NCBI GenBank assembly: GCA_905250075.1
Contig: CAJNOP010000176.1
Span: 9,944-73,943 of the forward strand
Source of the DNA: Rotaria sp. Silwood1
Lineage: Eukaryota; Rotifera; Eurotatoria; Philodinida; Philodinidae
Reading direction: 5' to 3'
DNA: 64,000 nucleotides
The notes under the pieces are model-generated. The model did not search any database and was not told the origin of the DNA. It saw only the letters and a program-made list of their open reading frames with translations. Both the position numbers and the translations under genes were made by a program. Below are positions 44,601-59,600 of the stretch, one piece after another (positions within the stretch are counted from its first letter, which is position 1; each line of letters starts with the position of its first letter).

Positions 44601-47600
44601 TTCTATATGTTCGGCATTTGACTCAGATAATAGACTATGATGAGTGGTGTCAAAGCGTACTAAGATAGTTCGGTTGTCTGAGCTTTTTTTTTTCTAGACT
44701 TATAGAATTTCAAGTTTCACTGATTTTTTTTTAATTTTCTCTTTGAGACATAAATGCTAAAAACTTTCTGATGAAAAAAATAATTATTTTTCGTAGAATG
44801 ATATTCATACTATCCTAATGACAACCATAGATATCGGATGAAAAAATCCAATAAACATTAGATATTTCATAAACAAAATTACATCAGACATTCGTGAACG
44901 TTCTCTCGTGAATTATAGATTTTCGAAGTAAAATTCATTTTTTGTCTTTTTTGAAATGATAAAAGAAAATATTATCCTTAATTTAATGCGTGACATACAA
45001 TATATCTTACTAAGATATTGAATATTTTTTTTTATTAGGTTACTTCTGGTCCTACATTTCATTTACGTCTTAAAGCTATTGTAACAATGCCAGATTTAAA
45101 TGTATCCAATGATACACTTGATTTTGGTACTGTTAAATGTGGTGAATGTAAAATTGCAACAATACAATTACGAAATCCACAAGAAATTCGATGTGAATGG
45201 ATTGCTGCATATCCAGGAGTAAGTGTTTAATGAAGATTTAAATATTCTATATATATATAGTTTTTATTAATTAATTTAAAGGAAGATTCAAATGGTAAAC
45301 AAGTAGGTCGTTTTCCACGTCGTGGTAATACTAGTGCTAATCGACGAAAACCATCAACACGTATTTTTGAAGTTTTACCACCATCTGGTGCACTTTTACC
45401 TGGTCAAAAAACAAATGTTCAAATTAAATTTACACCTACTGAAGAAGTAAATTAGTTCTTCTTTTTTTTTTTCTATTGAATATAATATATTATAAATTTA
45501 GACAAATTATGAATCACGTGTTTTATTACGTATTAATCAAAGTAGTCAACGTTTAATGATTATATGTCGTGGTGTAGGTCTTGAACCTCAAATTATAATT
45601 GGACAAATGCAGGGTGATATATTTGAACCAACAACATCAATTGTTTTTAATCCAATTTTAACACATAGTCAAGGTGATGAACAAGATATTGTTATACGTA
45701 ATCCATGTACATTTCCAGTTGAAATTTATAATCTTGAATTTGATAAACAATATCTTGAAGAAGAAAAAGTAAATTATTTCTCTATAATTTATTTGATTTT
45801 ATAATAATTGTTGTCTTTCATATTTTTTTTTAGATTCTTCGTCTTTTACCAGGTTATGATGAAAATAATAATATTCTTTTACCAACACGAGCTGCTGGAG
45901 ATAAATTACCAGCTGAATTACAAAAATTTTATGATGGTAAATATTATTTAATGATGTTCTAAATACATATATTTCGTTTTGGTATAATTTAGATGTAGTC
46001 AAACGAGCAGAAGAAGAAAAACAAGGAGATGTAACAAAAAGAACAGATGGTAAGAATTTTAATTCTAACTAAGTTAGAAAGAAGAAGGCATTGAAGGCGA
46101 TTGTCCCTGTCTTCCGAAATATTTTTCGATTTTTCTTAATAGAAAATGCTAAAACAAAAAAAAAGAAGCGATACAATCTCTAATAAACTTCAAAACAAAT
46201 TTTTATGATCTTGGTCACTTTCCTTTTTTTTAAAATCTTACATACAGTTTCAGATACTTTATTTTTAACTTTTTGTTTTTTTAGAAACACCATTCCCTAT
46301 TGATGGAATTGAATCAAATGGTGGTGAATTAATTTCTTCATCACAACAACCAACTACTAGTGGTGAACGTATTGTTGATAGAGCAATTTCAAATTCTATT
46401 GGTGAACCTACTGATTCGTCTACTGATAAAAGTGAAACAACATTAAAACGTGTTGCAGAAAAAATTATTAATTATGATATGACACCTGTTGCACAAGCAT
46501 TAGCTCGTCATTTAGGTATTGATTTAAGTTCAGATGGTATACAAGCACGTAATCGACGTGGTATTTCTATTATTGTTCATGGACCACCTGGTTCAGGTAA
46601 ACAAAAGAAGAAAAAAAACATAAAAAAAACATTTTTTTTTCATATAATAATACTCTATAGGAAAAACCATGATATCACGTGAACTTAGTCAACGTTATGA
46701 TTGTGCATTATTAAATCTTGATCAAGTAATTATTGATGCTATTGATAGTCCACAACGAAGTGAATATGCTCAACGTGCTTATTTAATGTGTCGAGATGCA
46801 TTTGAAAAACATGTTGAAGAACAACGAACAACAGAAATTGATGCTGATCATGCTCCTACAACTCAATTAGGTAGAATAAACAACATTTTATTCTTAAATT
46901 AAGAATTAAAAAAAAATATTTTAATTCATATAAGAGAACAAATACGATCATTAGTAGAGGTCGACAAGCTCAGCTCAATTTCGCTCAGAGGAACTGTTCG
47001 AACAGCTCTTTTGAGCTGAGCTGAACTGGTGAACCGGTTCGTTTGAGCTGTGTTCCCAAAACAGAACACTTTTGTTCTGTTATGGGAATTATTTCCCGAA
47101 AACGGAACAAAAGTGTTCTGTTTTGGGAACACAGCTCACAGCTCAAACGAACCGGTTCACTAGTTCAGCTCAGCTCAAAAGTGCTGTTCGAACAGTTCCT
47201 CTGAGTGGAACTGAGCTGAGCTTGTCGACCCCTAATCATTAGCATGTGTTTTTGAAAATTTTCTTTTGTTTTAGGTGCACATACTAAAAAAGTTCCTGAT
47301 AAAAAGAAAAAAAATTCTGAAGCAGTTGATCCAAATGCTCAACCAACAACTGTTGAAGCACAACCATTGACTTCACCTCTATCAGTTAAATTTAAAATAC
47401 ATAAAAATCCAATAATTCATACAGATGGAGATTTATTGGAAACACGAAATGAAACAGATGATAATCCAGATGATACAGATGATCAAGAAGAACTTATGAC
47501 ATATGTTCTTACAGAAGATATTTTTGTTGAAATTCTTTCTGCAAGACTTCAAGTATGTTTTTATGATGAGTCTCTTTGAATTGATAATCATTATATTCTC

Positions 47601-50600
47601 TATCTATTTCAATAGAGATCTGATTGTATTCATGGTGTTATATTCGATAGTCTTGAAACATCATTTCTTGCTAATTGTTCACAAGCAGCAATAGCAGTTC
47701 TTAAAGCAATTAATAATCGTTCATATATTTATGCATTAATAACAAATTTTTCTTATTCGAAATACAAAGAAGCTCAAGCTAGAGCTGAAGAAATTCGTCG
47801 TATGATATTTTTTTTTTTGGAATCTATCTTATAATAATTAATTAATATTTTGTTTTTTTTTTGTTCATTAGGTTTTGAAGAACAACAACGAGAACAAAAT
47901 GAAAATGAATATGTTGAAGAAATGGGTGAAGATGAATATGATGCATTACCTGAAGAAGAAAAACAACGTATTGATCAAAAACGATTACAACGAAAAAAAG
48001 ATCGTCTTCTTAGGTATGATTATTTATTTCATATAATATTTGCATTTTTTTTTTGTTTTTAGAGAACAACGAAATAAAGAAGAAAAAGCTCGATTAGAAC
48101 AAGAACGTTTAATGTTAAAAGAAGCAGAATCACAGTATGAATATTTTATTTTTCATATTCAATTCTTCTGTTATTTTTTTTTTTTTCGTCTATAGAAAAA
48201 AACCAAAAAAACCTGGTTCAAATCCTGCAGCAGCAGCAGCTGCAAGTAAAGGTGGAATAGCACCAACAAGTGGAAGTGAAAAAGGTACTTCAGCAGCTAC
48301 AGCTGCCACGGCTGCAGCAACTGCTGCTGGTGGAAAAACAAGTGCTCGACCTACATTAATTAGTGCACGTGGTCCACCTGTTTCTGATCGACCTAATGCA
48401 AAAGTTGAAGGAATAAGTAGTGATGAAAATGAAAAGTATAAAAATTTGAAAATTTTTCTTTATAAACAATTAAAAATTATATAATTTTAGAAAAAAGACA
48501 AATAAAAGTGATGCAAAATCTGCTAAAGAAACTACTATTAAAGATGATTCAGATAATGCAAATAATTTAGCTAAAGCATCAGTTACAAGTGATGCTGAAG
48601 ATGAAAAAGAAAAGAAAAAAGATCGAGAATTATTAGTCAAGTAATTTAAACAAAAAACAAATTATTTTAAAATTGAAATTTTTTATTTTATTATAGATTT
48701 AAAACATTTGAATTTTATCGTAATGATTTACTTAATGTTTTTGATTTATGGGATCGAACAAAAGGTGTAACACGAAGTCCACCAACACCAACAAATCAAT
48801 CTGAAGAAGAACATACAACTGGTGCAATGGGAACTGGTACTGTTATGAAAAAACCAATACAAAAAAAAGGTAAATATATTTTTTTTGTAAAATTTTATTT
48901 ATAGATTTCAATTATTAAATGTTAGAAATTCAATTTTTATTTTTTTTTATACGTTTATAGTATTTACAAGAGGAAAACGTATTTTTCAAACTTTTATTAT
49001 TATTTGCATTTTAATTTTTTGTTAAATTTATTCTAGTTAAATATTTATTTTATATATATATATTATTTTTTCTAGGTAAAAAAACTGATGCAAAAGATAG
49101 AGAAAAAACTGAAAGAGCAGAAGATGGTGGTCAAGCAGGTACTCCTAATCAACAACAACTTGCAAGTACAACACCAACAAATCTCGTAAGAACAAAAAAA
49201 AAAAGAAACCAATTTTTTTCGAATAAAGTTTTATATTTTATTGTTGAAGGATGAAAGTGGACAACCAATCAAAGATGATTCTAAAAAACAATCACCTTCA
49301 GGAACAGATGAAATTATTAATATTCCAACAATTCAAATTGATACACCTGTAGATTATAGTTCAAATCAACCATTACCATCAGAATTATTGGATTCAATTA
49401 AAAATCGTTTACCAACATTAGATCAAGTAGATTTTTTTTTTTTGAATATTATTATTTCTGTACAGACTTTTGTTCGAATAACTTTTGATATGGAATATCG
49501 TCTCGATCGAGAAGCGAGCTAATAGTCTCCGAATCTTTTTTTTCTTTTAGTCATGCAAAACTTAACAATCTATATATTGATTTTAAGTAGCATATTTAAG
49601 TTTTTGTTATAATTCGAATTAAATGAATGAGAATGTTCGGATATAATATCTATATTTCTGGAAATTTCGCCTTTTTATTAAGAAAATTTGATAATTAAAA
49701 ATTGTTATCATATATTTTTTTTTCTAGGTACTTGATGGAATGGGTCAAGGTCCACGTGGTCCACCTGTACCTAGACCATTTGAATTTGCTGTTGTTCCAT
49801 TTCCTGAACCACGTACAAATCCACCTTGTGCTGAATATGGACAATATTTTTTTGTTGCTACACATGAAAATGATCCGTAAGAATTACTCATTATCAAATA
49901 AAATATTTCACAACTTTTATTCATTTTATTAGAAATTTATATCCCGAAGATGGTAAATCAAAAGATGGTAAAACACCAGAACCAACATATATTCCTGATG
50001 ATGTCGATAGTAAAGATGCTGGAATAAAAGGAAGACGTAGTCGAGGTATTTTTAATTGAAAAAAAAAAAAAGAACGAAAAAGAAAATAATAATAAATTTT
50101 TTAATTGATTCTAGGTGATCGAGAATCTATGACAGCTAAACGTAAGACAAGTGGTGGACCTGGTGGTAGTACTGAAGGTAAATCAACAGGACGTGTTACA
50201 TCGAAAGCAGGTGGTCGTATTGGTGGAAAACAATCACCAACACATCATTCATCTGATGGACAAGATGGTACAAGTGAATCAAGTCTTGAAAAACTTTTAC
50301 CAAGGTTAAATTTAGTTTTTATTCTATTGATAAGGATTGAATTATTTGATATTTTTTGTTTTTTTAGAATTGTTCGTTTTCGTTGGATTATTCCTGCTAA
50401 TAGTGAAATTCGTGTTCGTCTTCGTTTTATTTCAAGTGAAGTTGGACAATTTGATCAAACAATATCTTTTGAAATTATTGGTACAAAACGAAATTATAAA
50501 ATATTTTGTCGTGGTGTATGTACTTTTCCATCGATAAGTCGAGAACCTCGGTTAGTATTATTATTATTATTATTAGTGCTTGTATATTAAATTGATTTAA

Positions 50601-53600
50601 TTTTGATTAGAACTGTTTTTCCAAATCGACAAAAAACACGTAAACCAAATGAAATTGTTCATAAAAAATTTATTCTTTCAACTGAACAATATGATTTTGG
50701 TCCATTAGTACTTGGCAAAGATATAAATAAGTATGTAAATTAATTTGTTTTTTTTTTTTTTAAAAAAATTATTTAAAAAAAAAATTTTTTTTTTTTTTTT
50801 GAAGAATACGTACTGGTATTTATTCAAATAATATTGAAACATTAACAATTGATAATACATCACCAATGGATGTTGAAGCTCTATTTTGTTTCTTAAATGA
50901 AGTTGAATCATCAAAAGCAGCATTTTTTCTTGAACCAACTGAAATGCATTTAAAATCAGGAGAATCAAAAGTATAAAGAAATTTAACAACAGAACTAAAA
51001 AGAAAATCTTTTCTTTTTGTTTCTATGATAGATACTTAAAATTATGGCTAATCCACCAAGAGAAGGTCATTTTGAAGATTCACTTGTTTGTTGTATTAAA
51101 GAAAATCCTGAACCAATTGTTTATAAATTATGTTGTGATGGTTGTACACCTGAATTACAAATTGAACCAACATCATTCGATTTTGGTCAAGTATTACTTT
51201 ATAGGTATACACTGCCTACCAATAGTATTCGATCAAGTTTATTTTCAATTTTTTTCTACTAGAATAGTTCTTGCGTTCAATCGCTCGAGCTTCGCATACA
51301 CACTAAGTAACTACAAGAGTAGTTGTTAGTGATTTGTCCTGGAACAGTTGGGTCAAGGTTTTAGATCAGAGATGTCCATCGCGGCGCTGCCGCGCCGCTG
51401 CCGCGATGGCGGTGGCGGCGCGGCAGCGGCAGGATTTTTTTGGAGAACATTGAAAAACTGTATGAATTTAATAGAATTTCAGGATTTACAAATGAAACGC
51501 CCTGATATTGAATAAATCCGATGGATTAGTACCCATATTTCTGGTCAAATGTAGTCACAGCAGTGAAATTAGAAACACTTTTTTGAAAACCGTCGCGGCA
51601 GCGGCGCGGTGGCGGCACGTTTATTTTATAATTCATCGCGGCAGCGGCAGATTTTCAGCCACAATGGACATCTCTGTTTTACAAAGATCAGACAGGCTGC
51701 TCAGGATAGATAGACCGTTTGCCTGTCACAGTTTTCGTGATTTTTAATTTAAAAAAATCACACTGAAGTACTTTGTACGATGTAACATGAAAAATAAGTA
51801 AATACCATAGAAGACAAGTCAGGCCGATGTAAGCGCTTCACACTTGTGGGCAGACTCATCTTTATAAATTGCATATCAATATCATTATTTGGACTTGTAT
51901 TAACTGATAGTGAAAAAAAAAAAGAAATTGTAAATAAATCTGATTGAATAATTTTGAGATACGTTGTCAATATATAAATAAATCAAATTTTTTATTTCTC
52001 TATTATTTTTTTATAGAAAAGAATCACGAATTATACGACTTAAAAATACGAAATTAATTCCTGTTCGATGGCGTCTAATAGGTATTGGTCAAGAAGGTAT
52101 TGGACAAGAATTTTCAACTAAAACTGATACGGGCATTGTTGAACCATTGAGTACATATGAATTACAATTAAATTATTATGCTAGTCGACCACGATCACCA
52201 GCATCACAAAAAAATAAACTTCAACTTAAACTTGAAGTAAAATTAATTTACTTAAATTTATTTTGATATTTTTTTTGCAAAATTTTCTTTTCTTTTCAGA
52301 TATCCGATACTGAAGGTATGCCAGGTGCTATTAAAACTGTCAATATTCCTGTTATGGTTGAACCATATGATATTGTTTTGGATATGACATTTCAAAAAGG
52401 TAATGATCGTGGTATTGATTTTGGTAATGTACGTGTTAATCAAGAAACAAAACAATCATGTATACTTAAAAATAAAGGCAAACGAGAAATAAAATACAAG
52501 TAAAATATTTTTTTATTAAAAAAATTATTTAATTATTTTTTTGTTTTAAATTAGATTTGAATTAGTACCAGATACAAAATCAAAAGTTGATGCAAGTAAA
52601 TTTTTTGAAATTGTACCAAAACAAGGAACTTTAGCTGCTGGTGGTGATCGAAATGCTCAAGCAACTTCAGTTAATGTAAATATTTAATTACTAATATAAA
52701 AATAGTTTTATTAGTCGAATAAATTTAATATGATAATAATAATATTTTTTTTTTGTTATTGTTAAAAGATTGTCTTTAAACCAACAACTGAAATACATCT
52801 TCGTGAAGCTGAAATAATTGTTGTTAGTGTTATAAATGTAGCACCATCACCAAAAGGAATTGAAAGTGGTGGACAACTTAATCAATCAACAACACATATA
52901 GGTGCATCACTAAGTACATTAAAAGGTGGTAGTGAAGCAGGTGCTATACGAAATGTTATTGCAGCTCAACAACAACCAGTTGCACCTCCAATTGAAGAAG
53001 AAGTAGCACGTATTCGACTTAAAATTTCAGCTAAAGCAACATATAGCAAGTAAGTTTTTTTTTTTTTGCGTTTTATTCTATATTTGTTAATTTTAAATAG
53101 ATTTGTTTTAATGCCTGAAAAAGAAGTTAATTTTGGTCCTATGCCAATGGGTACTTCTCGTCGTATAGAAAAATTTATTATTGAAAATCATGGTGAACAT
53201 GATTTTAAATATATTATATCAAAATATCAACGTGAAGCTTCACCACAAAAATTAAATATTAAGTAAGTTTTTAATTAATTTTATTTCTTTTTCTTCTTTA
53301 CATTATTTCTTATTATAATAAAATAAAAGAGAATATAAGAAAGTTTCACCAGCTAATCGTGCTGATTCAGCAATGAGTGCAAAAACAGTACGAAAATATG
53401 ATCAATCAAGGTATCAAAAAAAAAAAATTTTTTTGCCAACTAATTAAAAAAGGAAAATAAATCGATTCCACATACACGATTTTATTTTATTTTTTGCTCA
53501 CTTATTTTACACATTAAAGAAATATATTTTTTTTACTTTTTGTATAATGAAAATTAATTCAATTACTTTTTATTTTATAGAGATGTACCAACTCAAGGTC

Positions 53601-56600
53601 GTTTACAAGTTGGACCATTTACTATTTCACCTGCATTTGCAATGATTATGCCAGGTGGAAATACAACTGTTTCTGTTGAATGTATACCTGAATCAGATGT
53701 ACCAAGAAAATTTGAAGAAGTAATTTTGAATTGTTTTTTTTTAATAACTAATATAGCACAGAATTTTACTAGATTGAGCATTTAGAAATATTTTGTAGTC
53801 AAGTGCTAAAGTCACATAAAGTATACAAAAGTTGTTAGCGAAATCCCTGTGAAACACGATATACCTATTGTTACTAATACCCTAAAATACTGAACATATT
53901 CCATCAGTATTTGCTAAATTTACAGAGTAAAACTTCATAAAGGAAATACTTCAGTTAGATGTTAAATATACAGAATATTTGATATTCTCTTGAAGGCGAC
54001 TCAGAGATGTCCATCGCGGCGCGGCAGCGACAGGTTTTTTTAAAAAATCACCGCGGCAGCGGCGCGGTAGCGGCAGATTTTTTAAAAAGTCATCGCGGCA
54101 GCGGCGCGGTAGCGGCAGGGTTTTTAAAAAACCATCGCGGCAGCGGCAGGGTTTTTTGGAGAACATTGAAAAACTGTATGAATTTAATAGAATTTCAGGA
54201 TTTACAAATGAAACGCCCTGATATTGAATAAATCTGATGGACTAGTACCCATATCTCTGGTCAAATATAGTCACAGCAGTGAAATTAGAAACACTTTTTT
54301 GAAAACCGTCGCGGCAGCGGCGCGGTGGCGGCACGTTTATTTTATAATTCATCGCGGCAGCGTTTCTTTTATAAGTCATCGCGGTGCGGCAGCGTCGCGG
54401 CAACATTTTTTATAAACCGTCGCGACGCGGCAGCGGTGCAGCAGCTTTTTTTTCTAAGGCCGCGGCGCGGCAGCGGCAGATTTTCAGCCGCGATGGACAT
54501 CTCTGAGGCGACTATCCGTCGCTGTGACGATTCATGAAGGGCGCCTCTGTGAGGAGTTCAAAATTTCTATCCTATATACTTCAATACTTCTTTCAGATCG
54601 TGTTTTACAAAAGGTTCTCTATGGCATACTGTAGTAGCAGGATATACTGAACTCAATAGATGCAGTAAAGTTACCATGTCAATAATTCAAATAGTCAAAG
54701 TCTTTCTGCTTACAAGTTTTTAAACTAATGATAAACTCTGTTTTCTAGTAACCCTTGTTTTAGGCATTTTTCTATGTTGAAACACCTGTACATTCTCTCT
54801 GCTTTCAGAGGTGGCTTACACCACTATTTACAGCTGATTTAAAACAGTTTTATTGATGAATGCTTCACACAGAAACATTCTGCTGTATTGTCAAATAAGC
54901 TTTTGCTTGATACTATTGCCTTAGAGGTATTACTAATAACCATAAATCAATAAGCGAAAATTAAATTACTTAAAAGAAATTTCGATATTTTAATTATTTG
55001 GATGATTTTTTTTTTAGGAAATTCAAATTGATATTGCTGATAAAAATCCAGCTGAATATCCTCAAGGAATTCTGTATAAATTAAAGAGTGAATTAATAGT
55101 ACCACAAATTGATACAAGTGATATATCATCTATATTTGAAGAACATCGTATTGTTCGAAATCTTTCATCATTTCAAAATATTGCTGATGTAATAATATTT
55201 TTATCTTTTATTAATAAAATTTATTTCATTTCTTTTTGTTTTAAATATTTTAGTCAGTAACTGGAGGTGTTTATGGTGAAGAAGAACGTCGTTTTCAATT
55301 TCGAAATGTTATTGTTGGTCGAACATCAAAAGCAAGATTTAAAATAACAAATTCACAAAAAGTATTTAATTTACTTTATTTTCAAAATTTACAAAATTTA
55401 ATAAATAAAATTTTTATTCAGGTACCAGTTGATATAACTCTTGCTTTACGTCCAATAAGTAAAGTACAGCGAGTCGTTGAAGCATTTGAACTTGATACTA
55501 ATCGTGCACAAATTCCACCATATAGTAGTTATTTTGCTGTTGTTTCATTTACACCAACATCTATGCAATCTTATTCAGCAATATTTGATGTTATTATTGA
55601 TGGACAAGTTAAAACAAATAAAGATACACGTATTACACCAAATTTTTCATTTGAAATTCATGGTGAAGGACATTTACCTCGTGTAACTATTTTACGACCA
55701 GCTATAAGAAATAAAAAAGCACAAGCAATGATGATATTTAATAAATTATTACTTGGACGACAAACAACACAACAACTTCTTTTACTTAATGATGGTGTTT
55801 TACCTGCTAAAGTAAATTATCTTAATATTGTATATATATATATATATTGATTGATGAATTTTATTTTTAAAAAAAAAGGTTGATTTTTATTTACATGATG
55901 TTGAAAATGTTTTTTCAATTGAAACATCAAATGAAAATCCACATCCAGAACATCTTGTTATTAATGATATAACACGAAAAGCTACAGTTGCTTCAGCTAT
56001 ATTTGAAGTTGGTCAAAAAATAGCACTTGATGTTTTATTTAAACCTAAAACAACACAAGGACCACAACGATATGAAGCTGCTCTTCGACTTGTTGTTGTT
56101 GATAATCAATATGAAGATACAATTGTTCAATTAATTGGTGAAAGTTATACTGATGATATTACACTTGATAATATTCATGGATTTGTTACAGCTGATGAAA
56201 ATTTAACTATTGAAAGTGGTCAACAGACTATTGTGGAAGAAGATGCACCAAGTAAATATTGAATATTCAATTCAGATATTTCTCTCAAATAGGAAAGTAA
56301 CATGATAGTTGTATCCTAGACAATTGCTCTCGTGATATTAGGAAGTCAATAGTGATGTAATGGAAGCAGGATCCTTGAATAGTAGAGTGATCGAGGACTC
56401 TATACCAATGTTGTTTTGAGATCAATAGAATTCATGCAAGTCGTGTCGCCGATTGTTTATTGTGAGCTTCATTCTTTTCTGTCAGAGAGGAAATAAATGT
56501 AAGAATGAAAAGAAAGAGTAGATCTGTATATAAGTTTGATTGTTGTGTACTCAAAAAGTGAGTACACTATAGAATCGGTCAGTGTGTCCGTCCGGCCGGC

Positions 56601-59600
56601 CGGCCGTTTACACGATAACTTTCGAAAGGAGAGTCAGATCATGATGAAATTTTCTACACAGTTTAGTCTCATCAATGTCTCGGTCGAGTTCGAAGATGAG
56701 AAGGATCCGTCAAGAAATGGCTGAGTTATCGAAAAAATTGTCATTATTGACCAGACCATCCCTGAGGGGGAGTACAGGGATTTTTTCAAAAAAAAAACAT
56801 TTTTCTCAGAATTATTCACAACATATATAAATCGACTCAGTTTTTAACGCTGATTCCGAATCTGATATTAGTTTTGAACAAAATCGTAGCTTTCTAACAA
56901 AACGTCGCCTAAAAAAGGTCTCAAAATGCACAAAAACTGCATCCAGAAAGCAAATTGCCTAGATATGTCTCAGATGATAAAAAACAAAGTGAATATACCT
57001 GTTCACTTTTTGAAGTACACATAACACTCGGATTTAAATCCGAGGTTTTCGCATTTTTTTTTTAATTCTAATTAAAAGCCTTAGGGAAAGAAAAATGTTT
57101 ACTATCAATTAATTATTAAAAAAATTTCGATTTTAATAATTTATTTTGCATAGTTTCACTTTCAAATACAATAAATTTTGGTGAAGTTCATTTAAATGAA
57201 TCTCGACAAATACTCTTTTCTATAACCAATCATCATCAAAAAGATTCTGTACGATTTGAATGGCCTGAACATTCTCAATGTACATTTTCACCACGTGTTG
57301 GTCATCTTCATGCTGGTAAAAAAAGAAAAACTAGATTTTTTTTTTTGTTTTTCTTTATGAAATTTTTAATTTAAGGTTGTACAAAAGATATTCAAGTAAC
57401 ATTTAAAACAAATAAACCAATTCAATTAACAAAAGAAAAAATTCTTTGTTCAATAATTAAAATAACATTTGATCGTCCAATTAATGAAGTACCTGATTGG
57501 GATGATCGTATGCGTTCAGTTCGATGGATTGATGTTCCACAACCTGTTATTGATACAACTAATCCTGAAATACAACGTACAAATCGTCCAGCAAGAAAAA
57601 AAATTATTGAAGCTGATATTGAACCAATACATCAACGTATTGAAGAACAAACACGTCTTTTAGATATATATATATCTGCTATAGCTGATTATTGTCGTTA
57701 TAAATGTAGTGATTTTGAAATTCGATATTTTGATACAGCTATATTACAAACACGTATTCATGAGTATGTCTTAGATTTTTGTTTTTTTGTTTTTTGTATT
57801 AATCAATCAAAAACAAAAATTTATATTTTAGAGTAACAATTACAAATCGTGGTAAAGTATCATTTAATTATTCATGGCAAGTACGTATGGAAGATAATCA
57901 ACGACCATTTACACCAATGATTGATCGTGATCCACCAACACCTGAACCAACCGATGGTACTCGAAAAGGACATAAAGGTGGTACACGTACTCAAGCAGCA
58001 AATATTCCAACAACAGATTCATCAAATATACAAGAATCACCAACAGTTCCAACAACATCACGAGGAAAAGATAAATTAACAAAAGAAACAAGTAAATTAA
58101 CAGGTAAAGATGGACAAACAGGAAGTAAAATAAAAGGTGCACGACCATCAATTAAATCAAATATAACAGCTGAAAGTTTAGCTGAAGAAAAAGAAAATGA
58201 AAATGAACCTGGATTTTTTACTGAAGGTGCTAATTTAACTGATATACAACGTGGTGATTCAGAATCAAGTGTTCGATCACCACCAAGTATTATGACTGAA
58301 GTTGGTTATATACCATTTATGATTGAACCCGATACTGGTTCAATTGCTGTTGGTGCTAGTCAAATATTTAAAATTAAATTTGCACCACTTGATGTTAATG
58401 ATTATCAAGCACGATTGACTTGTTGGTTAGTTAAAGTGTTTTGTATTGCGTTGAAAAAAAAAAACAAAGAACTTTTTTTTGTTTAGTATACCGAATTTAG
58501 AAACAGCTAAACCAGGACCAGTTGTAGCTGTTCGCGGTCGAAGTATTTTACCATTCTGTCATTTTGAATTAGAAGAATCTGATTATTTAACAAGTGGTCG
58601 ACGACGTCTTGATCTATTAATTAATAATAGTTCATCACAAGCACCAGCTACATTTATTGATCGTCAAACTCGTGTTATTGAATTTAAAGCTGTTGGTATC
58701 GGATCAACACTAAATAGGTTAGTTAAATATTATAAAACTCTAAATGAGTTACGTCTAGTTGAAGAATTTTTAGTCTAGTGAATGTACTCACAAAAAGACT
58801 TTTCAATTCATTAATTCGACTCAGTACATAGGAAAGAAATATTCTTTTGAGTTAAAATTTTCAATACATTCTATTGAGATATGAATCTGTCTCAGAGATG
58901 TCCATCGCGGCGCTGCCGCTGCCGCGATGGCGGTGGCGGCGCGGCAGCGGCAGGTTTTTTAAAAACCATCGCGGCAGCGTTTCTTTTATAAGTCATCGCG
59001 GTGCGGTAGCGTCGCGGCAACATTTTTTTATAAACCGTCGCGGCGCGGCAGCGGCAGATTTTCAGCCGCGATGGACATCTCTGATCTGTCTATTAGCAAA
59101 ATCTCAAGTCAAAATATCATATCAAAGACTAAGATTTTAATCAAATAGCTATAACTCTAGATAAAAGGCCTATATGGACGATCTCCTTTTAGACTTCTTA
59201 TAATTTTCACTGTGTCCTATTTATTGGATAGAATATAATCTTGTTTTTACAAATAAATAAAACTTTTTCTAGATCATTTTCTGTATTAAATCCAACGGAT
59301 ACTGATTATACATATCGATGGATATGTGAAGATAATCTTGATTTAACAAAACAACCATCATTTGTATGTCGTACTGTACAAGGCAAAATAGCATCAGGCA
59401 AAGGAGTTTTAGTAAGTAAACTGATATCATTTTTTTTTAAAAGTTTTCTCTAATTAAAAAATATTTTGATATTTTCTTTTTTTTAATCAGATGTCATTTG
59501 ATTTTTTTCCACGTTCATTTGGAATAATTGAATCAATGTATCGTTTTGAAATTCCAACACATTCTTTATCTGTACCATTTTTACTTGTTGGTCAAGTTAA

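Noticed and set aside
54007..54537. Arg/Gly-rich frames in the GC-rich MITE copies
   Set aside because: They lie within non-coding MITEs with defined ends and duplications; the openness results from GCGGCAGC repeats.
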